Positions 1-9,012 are shown, numbered from the stretch's first letter. The stretch is 32,825 bases of DNA from Flavobacteriales bacterium (GCA_023145275.1 JAGLEB010000067.1:1-32825); one strand, 5' to 3'. The notes: generated by a model not told the origin, from the sequence alone. A program made the numbers and translations.

Positions 1-25
1 AATAGGTATAATACTAATAGGTATA
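1..25. repeat. Two 10-bp direct repeats upstream of the ATPase gene
   Basis: The sequence AATAGGTATA occurs at 1-10 and again at 16-25, a 15-bp period. It lies at the window edge, so a longer array to the left cannot be excluded. It could be a protein-binding site or a chance AT-rich repeat. Confidence 0.4.
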
Positions 26-79
26 TTGCCAAGTAGTGTTATGCTAAGTGTTGTGTACTCATTGAAATGCAATTTATCT

Positions 80-1237
80 ATGAAAACATCTCCTTTTATA
101 TTTGGGAACACTGTTAGTGATAGCTCATTCACTGACAGAGATAGAGATTCTAAATTATTGAAATCTAATTTATTAGCAGGGATTAATACTATGGTTATTT
201 CTCCTAGAAGGTGGGGTAAGTCATCATTAGTAGAGAAAGTGTTTAAAGATATTGACGGGTTGGAAGGGAGCCATAGTACAGTAATGATAGATGTATTTTC
301 GTTGAGTACTGAACATGAATTTCTTGAGACCTTTGCTAGCGAAATAATAAAGGCTTCATCTACACGAATGGAAGATTGGGTTCGTGGTGGAAAGGATTTT
401 TTTAAAAATCTAATTCCTAAAATAAGTTTTGGCGTTGATCCAAGTAGCGATTTCAGTCTTAGCTTTGACTATGAGGAGATAAAAAAGCATAGCAATGAAA
501 TATTAAATCTACCCGAAACAATTGCAAAGAGCAAAGGGTTAAAGTTTGTTATTGCGATTGACGAGTTTCAGGATGTCGCATTATATGATCAATGGGAAGT
601 CTTTGAGAAAAAGATGAGGTCTATATGGCAAAAACAAAAGCATGTTACCTATTGTTTATATGGGAGTAAAAGGCATATGATGTCTGAAATATTCAATAAA
701 CCTTCTAATCCTTTTTTTAGGTTTGGAGATATAATAATGTTGAATAAAATTTCTAAAAAGAAGTGGGTAGATTTTATTTTAGAAAAGTTTGATGAAAGTG
801 GTAAACGGATAGATGAAAGTTTAGCTGAAAAAATTCCGCGGATAATGAAAAATCATTCTTGGTATGTTCAGCAGCTTTCGCATTACGTATGGTTGAATAC
901 TAATAGGAAAACAAACGTAGATGATTTTAATAAGGCATTAGATCATTTAATACAGACAAACAAGCCACTTTACCAGAGAGATATTGAATACTTTAGCAAA
1001 ACACAAGTTTATCTATTAAAGGCTGTTTCTATGGGCGAGTATAAGCTCACAAGCACATCTGTCATGAATAAATATAAGCTAGGTACTCCACGCAATGTTT
1101 TTAAAAATAAAGTAACACTGATAGAAAGAGATATTATTCAGGATGAAGGTAGTAGGTTTGAGTTTTTAGATCCTGCATTTGAATTGTGGTTCCGAAAGCA
1201 ATTTTTCAAAATAAACTATGAGATAAATAAAAAATAG
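80..1237 (+). CDS. ATP-binding protein, ATPase_2-like P-loop family
   Basis: A cytoplasmic P-loop ATPase whose target is unknown. Counting from the ATG at 80, a Walker A motif of the form SPRRWGKSSL lies near residues 41-50, and a Walker B strand ending in the acidic pair of IAIDEF lies near 153-162. The RRWGKSS variant and the late LDPAFELWFRKQFF segment are typical of the archaeal-type ATPase_2 family, which is common in Bacteroidota. The C-terminal third looks like a winged-helix region. The frame is open to the left edge and has a TTG at 26, but the ATG at 80 gives the usual N-terminus, starting MKTSPFIFG. The gene stands alone, converges on the M16 operon and ends in a hairpin. It may act in defence, stress or transport regulation; the sequence does not say which. 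Confidence 0.8.
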   Translation: MKTSPFIFGNTVSDSSFTDRDRDSKLLKSNLLAGINTMVISPRRWGKSSLVEKVFKDIDGLEGSHSTVMIDVFSLSTEHEFLETFASEIIKASSTRMEDWVRGGKDFFKNLIPKISFGVDPSSDFSLSFDYEEIKKHSNEILNLPETIAKSKGLKFVIAIDEFQDVALYDQWEVFEKKMRSIWQKQKHVTYCLYGSKRHMMSEIFNKPSNPFFRFGDIIMLNKISKKKWVDFILEKFDESGKRIDESLAEKIPRIMKNHSWYVQQLSHYVWLNTNRKTNVDDFNKALDHLIQTNKPLYQRDIEYFSKTQVYLLKAVSMGEYKLTSTSVMNKYKLGTPRNVFKNKVTLIERDIIQDEGSRFEFLDPAFELWFRKQFFKINYEINKK

Positions 1238-1270
1238 GCTATACCGTATTTATGTATAGCCCATTTTTTA
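1227..1270. terminator. Bidirectional terminator between ATPase and M16 genes
   Basis: The arms GGCTATAC (1237-1244) and GTATAGCC (1254-1261) form a perfect 8-bp stem. An A-tract lies before it and a T-tract after it, so it can work on both strands. The two flanking genes converge here, and the ATPase stop codon overlaps the first arm. Confidence 0.8.
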
Positions 1271-1290
1271 TTTAAAGGAAGGTTGGTGAC

Positions 1291-3357
1291 TTATTTAAAA
1301 TCACTTTTTTTAACTCCTTTATTTACTTGAAGAGTTGAAACTTTCATTTCCATTACTTGTGGGCCTACCTTAACACTAATTGAAGTTGGGAACATAATTC
1401 CATCAAATTCCTTATAGTCTTTAATTGTAGTAGATTCTGTGATTTTCTGCCCATTTACCTCTTTAATTATCTCTTTTTGTACAAGTAATTTAGACTCTGT
1501 ACTTATGTATAAGTACGTAGTCGCTCCCGCAACATTTACTTTAAGCTTGTATGCATCTTTTCCTTCTACTGGAACAATGCCCACAAGCTCAGCTTGGTAC
1601 TCTTCCTTTTCATACTCGAGCCAAGGAAATATAGTTTTTGCGGCAGTAGCAGTTTTTATTTGCTCATTGTTGAATGGCATTTTCTGACCTTGAGACATGA
1701 TATAGCCTTTCTCTCCATCAAAAACATTCTTCATAATAACAGTTCCTTGCATCTTCATCTCGTTAAATGACATGTATGGCGCCATTGCTTTTATTGTTCC
1801 ATCTATAGCATAAGGCCCCATTTGCATAGAGAAATTCTGCATTATAGTTTTTACTTTTACAAGTTTGTCTTTTCCTCCCAATGCTTCAGACATTTCGCCT
1901 AGTACTGTCGAAACTGTAACTCCTGCAGGAATAGGTTTCGATAGAGATGGTGCCTCACTTGGATTTCCATAATTGTCGAAGTAGTTAATTTTGTAGCCTA
2001 GTTTCTTTAAACCAGGAATAACATCCACAGCTTTTCCAACAATAATAATTCTAGAATTGTTAGGGAGCATATATTTGTTATTAGCTTTATATATATCTTC
2101 AGCTGTAACCTTGTTTACTTCTTTCAAGTAATTTGCATAGAATCCCTTTGGTAATTTTAATATTTGCTCATTCAAGTAAAAGTTAGCGATTGTTGCTGGC
2201 GATTCTAATGTCATTGCAAATGAACCAAAAAGTGAATTTTTTTGTTTGCTTAGTTCTTCACTAGTAACTTGCTCTAGACGTATTTTTTTAATTTCAAGCA
2301 TTAGCTGTACAACAGCACTATCAGTAACTTCGTTTCTAACACTAGACCCTGCATAGAATTTTCCAACTAATTTATCAGAACGCATTGAGCTATATGCCCC
2401 ATAAGTATAGGCTTTGTCCTCTCTTAGGTTCATGAATAATCTTGCAGTACCACTACCTCCTAATATAGAAGAACCTGCTCTTGCAGCAAAAAAATCTGGG
2501 TTTGAATTCTTTAGATCTTGAAGGTTTACTATCGAAATGATTGATTGCGTTGCAGCATCAACGTTCACAAAGTCAATTTCGGTAGCAATTGGATTCTTTG
2601 GAGTTTCGTATTTATGTGTAGGAACATCACCCTTTTTCCAGTTTTTCAGGTGTTTATTTAGCAGCTTTTTAACTTCTTTCTTCGAAATGTCACCATTTAC
2701 AACTAGGTAAGCTACATTAGGCTTAAAGTAAGTGTTGTACAAATTCTGAACGTCAGTTACTGTAACGTTTTTAATGCTCTCTGGAGTAACTACCTCTCCA
2801 TAAGGATGGTTCTTCCCGTATAAAATTGTCTTAGATACTCTACTAGAAATTGCCTTACTATCTTTTTCGCTAGACTCTAACGCAGTTAAGTACTGTTTAA
2901 TTGTCTTGTCAAATTCTGCTTGAGGAAAGCTTGGGTTTAATAGAACGTCGCTTAGTATAGCAAATGCTTCTTTGTCATTCTTCTTCAATGTTGATATACT
3001 AATGCCCGAAGCACTTGTCCTAAGACTTCCTCCTAACGATTCAATTTCTTCGTTGATCTGTTCCTTAGTCTTTGTCTTTGTTCCTGCATTCATCATATCG
3101 CCGAACACATCAAGCATACCTGCTTTATCACCCTCTAAAATTGGGTCTAAATCAAATTGTAGTGTAAAATTTACAGTAGGTAGCTTGTGGTTTTCAACAA
3201 CAATAACATTCAATCCGTTGTTAAGAGTCCACATTTGTGCCTCAGGTAATTTTATTTCTGGAGTCTCTCCTGATTTTGGAGCTTGACTTCTGTCTATTTG
3301 CGCATTGAGTCCTAAAGCCATAAAGAACATCAGTGCTATTGAAAATATTTTTTTCAT
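1291..3357 (-). CDS. Secreted M16 family peptidase-like protein, non-catalytic subunit with C-terminal extension
   Basis: An M16 (insulinase/processing-peptidase) protein with an N-terminal signal peptide ending near LNAQ (about residue 20), so it is probably periplasmic. Where the zinc motif HxxEH should lie, it reads DVFGDMM, so metal ligands are missing. It keeps the NLREDKAYTYGAYS segment, the Arg/Tyr element usual in the non-catalytic partner of two-subunit M16B enzymes. The M16 fold ends near residue 470. About 200 further residues (490-688) form an extra, beta-rich domain that resembles lipoprotein-sorting or DUF4292-like folds, but I cannot place it firmly. It starts 9 bp after the catalytic subunit's stop, so the two are co-transcribed and probably form a heterodimer. 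Confidence 0.88.
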   Translation of the reverse strand: MKKIFSIALMFFMALGLNAQIDRSQAPKSGETPEIKLPEAQMWTLNNGLNVIVVENHKLPTVNFTLQFDLDPILEGDKAGMLDVFGDMMNAGTKTKTKEQINEEIESLGGSLRTSASGISISTLKKNDKEAFAILSDVLLNPSFPQAEFDKTIKQYLTALESSEKDSKAISSRVSKTILYGKNHPYGEVVTPESIKNVTVTDVQNLYNTYFKPNVAYLVVNGDISKKEVKKLLNKHLKNWKKGDVPTHKYETPKNPIATEIDFVNVDAATQSIISIVNLQDLKNSNPDFFAARAGSSILGGSGTARLFMNLREDKAYTYGAYSSMRSDKLVGKFYAGSSVRNEVTDSAVVQLMLEIKKIRLEQVTSEELSKQKNSLFGSFAMTLESPATIANFYLNEQILKLPKGFYANYLKEVNKVTAEDIYKANNKYMLPNNSRIIIVGKAVDVIPGLKKLGYKINYFDNYGNPSEAPSLSKPIPAGVTVSTVLGEMSEALGGKDKLVKVKTIMQNFSMQMGPYAIDGTIKAMAPYMSFNEMKMQGTVIMKNVFDGEKGYIMSQGQKMPFNNEQIKTATAAKTIFPWLEYEKEEYQAELVGIVPVEGKDAYKLKVNVAGATTYLYISTESKLLVQKEIIKEVNGQKITESTTIKDYKEFDGIMFPTSISVKVGPQVMEMKVSTLQVNKGVKKSDFK

Positions 3358-3366
3358 CAGATATAA

Positions 3367-4677
3367 TTATTTTTTCGGGTAATAATATAAAACAACTCTT
3401 CTTTCTTTTTTTAGATATTCATTAGCAACACGTTCTATGTCTGCCTTTGTAATACTTCGGTACAAGTCTATTTCAGTATTGATAAGGTCGGTATTGTGGA
3501 AATATAAGAAGTAGTCAGATAAAGATTCTCCAACACCTTGCATTTTTCTGTTTTTTGATACAAAACTAAGTTCAAGTTGATTCATCTCCTTATCGTATTC
3601 TTTTTGAGAAATCAAGGTAGTTTTCATAATCTCTATTTGCTTATCAATAGCATTCAACAGATCATCCATATCTTTCCCTTGATTTAATAGACCGAAGAAT
3701 GTTATTCTTCCATAATCTTCTCCAGGTTGCATAAAGCTAGCCGATTGCATAGCAAGTTGATCTTTTTCAACAATTTGTTTGTGAATTCTTGAGCTTGCAC
3801 CATTTGAAAGTACATCATTAATGAAACTCATTATGTATGCATCTTTGTCAGTTTGTTTCGGAGTGCGGTAAGTGATAAATATTGCAGGTATTTGTATGTT
3901 CGGATCGTAGATAGTGTCTACAACCTCAGCTGTTAAGAAAGGCTCCTTAATATTTGGTTGATTAACTGTTCCTTTACCTTTATGAATTGGCCCAAAGTAA
4001 TCTTTAACCCATTTTTTTGTCTGTACAATATCTATATCCCCAGCTATGGTTAGTACAGCATTATTAGGAACGTAGTAAGTGTGGTAAAACTCTAAGAATT
4101 CGCCTAGTTGAGCTTCGCTTAGGTGTTCCATAGATCCGATTGTTGTCCAGCGGTATGGGTGTTTTTTGAATAGCCTTTTAGCAGTTTCTCCTCTAAATGA
4201 AGCATATCCTGCATTGTCATAATTCGTTCTCTTTTCTTCCTTAACAACCTTACGCTGAGTTTCTACACCAATAGTATCTATTTTTGCGTGCATCATTCTC
4301 TCAGACTCGAGCCATAAACCTAGCTCTAACTTGTTTGATGGAAATACCTCGAAATAATGAGTTCTGTCTTGAGTAGTGTTGGCATTAACCATACCTCCGT
4401 TTTCTTCAACATATTTGAAGTATTCACCTCTTTTAATGTTTTCTGTTCCTTCAAAAAGGAGGTGCTCGAAAAAGTGGGCGAATCCTGTTCTAGTAGAATC
4501 TTCATTTTTAGAGCCAACATGGTACGATACTGATACAGCAACTACTGGAGCAGTATTGTCTTTGTGAAGAATAATATGTAGACCGTTGTCTAGAGTATAT
4601 TCTTCGAACTTGATGTGTTGAGCTTGTAAAGACACCCCTATCGTTGCGAAAAAAGCAAAGAGCATAATCTTTTTCAT
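3367..4677 (-). CDS. Secreted M16 family zinc peptidase, catalytic subunit
   Basis: A zinc metallopeptidase of family M16. The inverted zinc motif HFFEH is at residues 68-72, and the third ligand is Glu148 in VVKEEKR, the expected distance downstream. A signal peptide (MKKIMLFAFF..., cut after about residue 20, LQAQ) sends it to the periplasm. Its 436 residues match a single-chain M16B subunit with two M16 domains. It is the first gene of a two-gene minus-strand operon with the non-catalytic partner and likely degrades peptides or misfolded fragments in the envelope. The start ATG fits the signal peptide. A TAnnTTTG promoter element and a perfect inverted repeat lie upstream. Confidence 0.93.
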   Translation of the reverse strand: MKKIMLFAFFATIGVSLQAQHIKFEEYTLDNGLHIILHKDNTAPVVAVSVSYHVGSKNEDSTRTGFAHFFEHLLFEGTENIKRGEYFKYVEENGGMVNANTTQDRTHYFEVFPSNKLELGLWLESERMMHAKIDTIGVETQRKVVKEEKRTNYDNAGYASFRGETAKRLFKKHPYRWTTIGSMEHLSEAQLGEFLEFYHTYYVPNNAVLTIAGDIDIVQTKKWVKDYFGPIHKGKGTVNQPNIKEPFLTAEVVDTIYDPNIQIPAIFITYRTPKQTDKDAYIMSFINDVLSNGASSRIHKQIVEKDQLAMQSASFMQPGEDYGRITFFGLLNQGKDMDDLLNAIDKQIEIMKTTLISQKEYDKEMNQLELSFVSKNRKMQGVGESLSDYFLYFHNTDLINTEIDLYRSITKADIERVANEYLKKERRVVLYYYPKK

Positions 4678-4700
4678 GTGATAATTTTTTATTAAGAATA

Positions 4701-4741
4701 ATATTTGAATAATAAAAGTAATATTTAATTATTCAAATATA
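4701..4741 (-). promoter_or_regulatory. M16 operon promoter element inside a perfect 13-bp inverted repeat
   Basis: On the minus strand TATATTTG (4734-4741) matches the Bacteroidota -7 consensus TAnnTTTG and lies about 57 bp before the M16 start codon. ATATTTGAATAAT (4701-4713) and ATTATTCAAATAT (4728-4740) form a perfect inverted repeat with a 14-bp spacer. Its distal arm covers the -7 element. No good -33 TTTG is visible. A dimeric regulator bound here could block transcription; this is inference. Confidence 0.5.
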
Positions 4742-4869
4742 TGTGATTTTCAATGGGTTTTTTTTAGAATGTATGTTTTTAACAAATTTTTCACATTTGT
4801 AAAATAGAGATTAGAGACGACCTAATTTCCTAGTAAAATCAACTACACATCAAAATGGACAATATATTC

Positions 4870-5085
4870 TTTATATAATCCAGTTAATAAAAAAGGTTCT
4901 ACACCGCTCCGATAGCTATTAAGCTTGTGAAATAATCGTTACCTTGAGCGTAGCTTTTGCAAACCTGTCTATCGATAGGGAGAGTAGAAAGGTCTATTAT
5001 AAAATAGCTAACATAATGTTGTCGCTGTAGTTTCTTCAACTCCGCAAGCTTTATTCAGAATGACGATTGTTCTAAATTAGAAAAT
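4870..5085. repeat. Degenerate intergenic repeat-like sequence (GTCATTCTGAA type)
   Basis: This 495-bp gap (4678-5172) has no credible ORF. On the minus strand it begins TCGTCATTCTGAAT (about 5059-5072), continues with GAGTTGAAGAAACTAC and ends near CTCAAGGTAACGATT (about 4936-4950). Text of this kind (GTCATTCTGAA..., GAAGAAACTAC) recurs between genes in many Bacteroidota genomes, from memory. The ends form an imperfect inverted repeat, and the palindrome CTATCGATAG lies in between. It is probably a decayed dispersed repeat. Confidence 0.45.
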
Positions 5086-5109
5086 TCATTAATTTTGTGG
5101 TAGTATCAT

Positions 5110-5146
5110 AAAAAAAGGTCTCAAGATTATTGAAAATCTTGAGACC
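5110..5146 (-). terminator. Rho-independent terminator of the suf operon
   Basis: GGTCTCAAGATT (5117-5128) and AATCTTGAGACC (5135-5146) form a perfect 12-bp stem with a 6-nt loop. On the minus strand the stem is followed by a run of T (complement of 5110-5116). It lies 27 bp past the sufD stop, so it ends the sufBCD transcript before the M16 genes. Confidence 0.9.
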
Positions 5147-5172
5147 TAAATAGTTTAATTTCTTGGATAGTT

Positions 5173-6480
5173 TTACTCTCCAAATTCAATGTCTACATTT
5201 AATTTTGCGGCAATGAGTTTATTAATCTGGGCCGTTAATGCTTCAATTTTTACATTTTTCAATGCTTCACTTGCAAATGCATACATCAACATAGCCTTAG
5301 CTTCTTTCTTGGGGATACCTCGAGATCTCATGAAGAATAAAGCCTCTTTATCGAGCTGGCCTATTGTACAGCCGTGATTAGCTTTTACATCATCAGCGTA
5401 AATTTCAAGCTGTGGCCTAGTGTTTATCTGAGCGTTTTCAGATAAAATTAAATTGTTATTTTGCTGATTGCCATTTGTTTTCTGAGCATCTTTATGTATG
5501 AAAATCTTACCGGTAAAAACACCCTTTGACGATTCGTCGTAAATTCCTTTATATAATTCATGACTGTCGCAATTTGCAACTCTGTGGTCTACAAATGTAA
5601 AGTTGTCGACATGTTGCGAGTCATTTAGAAGAGATATCCCATTCAGGTTAGCAACAGCATTCTCTTCGTTTAAAAAGAAACTTAGATTATTTCGTGTAAT
5701 ATTTCCGCCAAACGAGAATGTGTCAACAAAAGCATTAGAGTACCTGGATTGGTTTACATAAGTATTGTCGATCAAATTTGCAGAAACAACATCATTCTGT
5801 ATTTTATAATGGTAGTAATATGAATTCTCCCCAACAGATATTTCAGTAACAGGATTACTCAAAATAGTGTTTTCTGTTAAGCTTTGATGACGCTCAATAA
5901 TTTTTGCGTCACAGTTTTTACCTACAACTATAAGGTTTCTAGTTTGAACTAACGTTTCTCCTGAAATGCCTGTCGCTATATGTAGTAATTGTATAGGCTT
6001 CTCTAAAATAGTATTGTTAGGTATGCTGATAAATATACCGTCAGCATGGCCAATAGTATTTAGGGCAACCATACTATTGTCAGCAGGAGCAATTTTTGAA
6101 ATATGCTTAAGAGCTAATTCATTTTTTTCTTCAATAGCTTCTTTCATTGAAGAAATAATTGCCTTTTCAGTATTAATAGTAGATAGTTCAGCACTAAAGT
6201 AGCCATCAACAACTACTGCTCTAAATGAATCAGTATCAACAAAATATTTTTCTATATCGGCAATTTCAATATCTTTATTCTCGCTTGGAACAATACAGAA
6301 GTCAGTCTTTAAAATAGATTTTAAACTAGTGTACTTCCAATCTTCATCTTTTAAAGTAGGGAAACCCTTCTCTTCAAATGTTTTTATCGCATTATCCTTT
6401 ATATCATTGATGCTTGAGCTGCTTGATATAGCTTCTTCAAACGATCTATATGTGGAAATGATTTTTTCTTTTAAACTCAT
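5173..6480 (-). CDS. sufD: Fe-S cluster assembly protein SufD
   Basis: SufD is a right-handed beta-helix subunit of the SufBC2D scaffold that builds Fe-S clusters in the cytoplasm. The C-terminal signature VKANHGCTIGQLDKEALFF holds the conserved His (about residue 369), equivalent to E. coli SufD His360, and is followed by MRSRGIPKKEA, typical of the family. The N-terminal helical part carries FPTLKDEDWKYTSL, also conserved. Its 435 residues are normal for Bacteroidota. It is the last gene of sufBCD, 51 bp after sufC, and is followed by a strong terminator. The cysteine desulfurase genes sufS and sufE, often next in line, are not here. Confidence 0.96.
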   Translation of the reverse strand: MSLKEKIISTYRSFEEAISSSSSINDIKDNAIKTFEEKGFPTLKDEDWKYTSLKSILKTDFCIVPSENKDIEIADIEKYFVDTDSFRAVVVDGYFSAELSTINTEKAIISSMKEAIEEKNELALKHISKIAPADNSMVALNTIGHADGIFISIPNNTILEKPIQLLHIATGISGETLVQTRNLIVVGKNCDAKIIERHQSLTENTILSNPVTEISVGENSYYYHYKIQNDVVSANLIDNTYVNQSRYSNAFVDTFSFGGNITRNNLSFFLNEENAVANLNGISLLNDSQHVDNFTFVDHRVANCDSHELYKGIYDESSKGVFTGKIFIHKDAQKTNGNQQNNNLILSENAQINTRPQLEIYADDVKANHGCTIGQLDKEALFFMRSRGIPKKEAKAMLMYAFASEALKNVKIEALTAQINKLIAAKLNVDIEFGE

Positions 6481-6531
6481 TTTCTTTTGTCAATTAATAT
6501 TTAGCAATTATAAACTGTTAATCGCACTTTG

Positions 6532-7290
6532 TTAATTGTTAGCTTTCAACTCTTCTTTAATCCAGTCGTAGCCTTTCTCTTCTAATTTCATTGCTAACTC
6601 CTTTCCTCCTGTTTTTACAATTCTACCTTCAAATAGAACATGAACGAAATCAGGAACTATATAATCTAATAATCTTTGGTAGTGAGTAATCACAATTGCT
6701 GATCTGTTAGGCGACTTAAGGTTGTTTACACCATTTGCAACAATACGCAATGCGTCAATATCAAGACCAGAATCTGTTTCGTCAAGAATCGCAAGAGTTG
6801 GCTCTAATACAGCCATTTGGAAAATCTCATTCCTTTTCTTTTCTCCACCAGAAAATCCTTGATTTAATGACCTAGAAAGGAATTTCCTGTCTAACTCTAG
6901 CATTGCTGCCTTCTCCTTAATAAGCTTAAGCATTTCTCCAGGAGTTAGATCCTCTTTGCCTTCAGCTGCTCTCTTTGCATTAACCGAAGCTTTGATGAAA
7001 TTTGTAACTGTAACTCCAGGAATTTCCACAGGATGTTGAAATGACATGAAAATGCCTTTATGAGCTCTATCTTCTGGAGCTAATTCGTTAATGATTTCTC
7101 CTTGAAATTCAATAGTTCCTTCGGTAACTTCAAAAGTGTCTTTTCCTGCAATAACGGCGCTTAGAGTACTTTTCCCAGCTCCGTTAGGTCCCATTACTGC
7201 ATGAACTTCACCTGGTTTAACTTCTAAGTTTAATCCTTTTAATATCTCCTTGCCATCAATTGAGGCCTTTAAATCTTTAATCTTTAACAT
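6532..7290 (-). CDS. sufC: Fe-S cluster assembly ATPase SufC
   Basis: SufC is the ABC-type ATPase of the SufBC2D complex. Visible motifs: Walker A GPNGAGKST (34-42), Q-loop region FMSFQHPVEIPG (81-92), signature SGGEK (147-151), Walker B LAILDETDSGLD with catalytic Glu171, and the H-loop His203 in VITHYQ. It has no membrane segments, as expected for this non-transporter ABC protein, and its 252 residues match the family. It sits between sufB (132 bp upstream) and sufD (51 bp downstream) and is transcribed with them. Confidence 0.97.
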   Translation of the reverse strand: MLKIKDLKASIDGKEILKGLNLEVKPGEVHAVMGPNGAGKSTLSAVIAGKDTFEVTEGTIEFQGEIINELAPEDRAHKGIFMSFQHPVEIPGVTVTNFIKASVNAKRAAEGKEDLTPGEMLKLIKEKAAMLELDRKFLSRSLNQGFSGGEKKRNEIFQMAVLEPTLAILDETDSGLDIDALRIVANGVNNLKSPNRSAIVITHYQRLLDYIVPDFVHVLFEGRIVKTGGKELAMKLEEKGYDWIKEELKANN

Positions 7291-7422
7291 TACAAATGTT
7301 GTTTATTCGTTTATGTTGAGTCGCAAAAAAAATGCGTCTTTACTTTATTGTTTTAATCATCATTCTTGGCGAAAATAATCTCTCAACAAATGCTCTTCAC
7401 ATAGTAGAGATGATGATAATTG

Positions 7423-8877
7423 TTATCCTACCGAACCTTCAAGAGAAATCTCAAGTAACTTTTGAGCTTCTACTGCAAATTCCATAGGTAATTTATTAAG
7501 TACTTCTTTACCAAAACCATTTACTATAAGTGCGACAGCCTTTTCTGTATCAATTCCTCTTTGGTTGCAATAGAACAATTGATCTTCAGATATTTTAGAA
7601 GTTGTAGCTTCGTGCTCTATATGAGAACTTGAATTTTTAGCTTCGATATATGGGAAAGTATGTGCTCCACATGTATCTCCCATTAATAGAGAATCACACT
7701 GACTAAAGTTTCGAGCATTCTTTGCATTTGGCGCAATTTTCACAAGACCTCTATAAGAGTTCTGTGATTTTCCAGCCGATATTCCTTTTGATATAATTGT
7801 ACTCTTGGTATTGTTTCCAAGATGAATCATCTTTGTTCCTGTATCAGCTTGCTGAAAGTTGTTAGTTACTGCAATTGAATAAAATTCACCAATAGCACCA
7901 TCTCCTTTCAGAACTGTAGAAGGATATTTCCATGTTACCGCAGAACCTGTTTCTACCTGTGTCCACGAAATTTTTGCATTCTTTTCGGCAACGGCTCTTT
8001 TTGTAACAAAATTGAATACACCACCTTTTCCTTCTTTGCTTCCAGGATACCAATTCTGAACTGTCGAATATTTTATTTCGGCATCTTCTAAAGCGATTAA
8101 CTCTACAACTGCAGCGTGAAGCTGGTTTTCATCGCGTTGAGGTGCAGTACATCCCTCGAGATAGCTTACTCGAGCACCCTTATCGGCTATAACTAATGTT
8201 CTTTCGAATTGACCAGTACCACTTTCATTTATTCTGAAATATGTAGAAAGCTCCATCGGACAAAGTACTCCTTCAGGAATGTAACAGAAAGATCCATCAG
8301 TAAAAACAGCAGAGTTTAATGCTGAATAAAAGTTATCCTTTACAGGTACAACAGATCCTAGGTGCTTTCTGACTAATTCAGGATGTTCCTTAATAGCCTC
8401 AGAAATACTCATGAAAATAATTCCTTTTTTTGCAAGAGTATCTTTAAATGTTGTTTTTACTGATACAGAGTCCATAACTATATCTACAGCAACAGCAACT
8501 CCTGATAACCTTTTTTGCTCGTCAAGAGAAATTCCCAAGCGGCTAAATGTATCTAATAATTCAGGATCAACCTCGTCTAAGCTTTCTAGTTCGGGCTTTG
8601 GTTTTGGAGCAGAATAATAAGAAATATCTTGGAAATCAGGTGTCGGATAATCAACATGAGCCCAGTTAGGTTCTTCCATTGTTTTCCATGCTTTATAGGC
8701 ATTAAGCCTCCATTCTAAAAGCCATTCAGGCTCCTCTTTCTTTGCGGAAATGGCCTTAATTACATCTTCACTTAATCCTTTCGCAAATGTATCCGACTCA
8801 ATTTCAGTAACAAATCCGTATTTATATTCTGATGATGTTAATTCATCTATTACTTTACCTTCTTCTTTCTTTGCCAT
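7423..8877 (-). CDS. sufB: Fe-S cluster assembly scaffold protein SufB
   Basis: SufB receives sulfur and iron and assembles the nascent Fe-S cluster with SufC and SufD. The C-terminal segment SQCDSLLMGDTCGAHTFPY holds Cys394, equivalent to the functional E. coli Cys405, followed by NSSSHIEHEATTSKI. The family block YIPEGVLCPMELSTYFRIN lies near 199-217. Its 484 residues are typical. It is the first gene of the minus-strand sufBCD operon and has a near-consensus promoter upstream. The 132-bp gap to sufC has no ORF and no strong terminator. Regulation by oxidative stress or iron is usual for suf, but no binding site is visible here. Confidence 0.97.
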   Translation of the reverse strand: MAKKEEGKVIDELTSSEYKYGFVTEIESDTFAKGLSEDVIKAISAKKEEPEWLLEWRLNAYKAWKTMEEPNWAHVDYPTPDFQDISYYSAPKPKPELESLDEVDPELLDTFSRLGISLDEQKRLSGVAVAVDIVMDSVSVKTTFKDTLAKKGIIFMSISEAIKEHPELVRKHLGSVVPVKDNFYSALNSAVFTDGSFCYIPEGVLCPMELSTYFRINESGTGQFERTLVIADKGARVSYLEGCTAPQRDENQLHAAVVELIALEDAEIKYSTVQNWYPGSKEGKGGVFNFVTKRAVAEKNAKISWTQVETGSAVTWKYPSTVLKGDGAIGEFYSIAVTNNFQQADTGTKMIHLGNNTKSTIISKGISAGKSQNSYRGLVKIAPNAKNARNFSQCDSLLMGDTCGAHTFPYIEAKNSSSHIEHEATTSKISEDQLFYCNQRGIDTEKAVALIVNGFGKEVLNKLPMEFAVEAQKLLEISLEGSVG

Positions 8878-8980
8878 TTAGCTAAGTTTTAGACTGTGTT
8901 CGTTATTATCCGAACAATTTATTTCGGAACGCAATACAATTTATTTAGATTAAATATAAATAGTATTTTTGTTCAGGCTG

Positions 8981-9012
8981 CAAATGTAATGATTTGATAA
9001 TAATAGTACAAA
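8981..9012 (-). promoter_or_regulatory. sufB promoter, Bacteroidota -33/-7 type
   Basis: On the minus strand TTTG (9009-9012) and TACATTTG (8981-8988) are separated by 20 bp. This matches the Bacteroidota sigma consensus TTTG-N19/20-TAnnTTTG exactly. Transcription would begin near 8974, leaving a leader of about 95 nt before the sufB ATG. It is the best complete promoter in the window. Confidence 0.75.
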
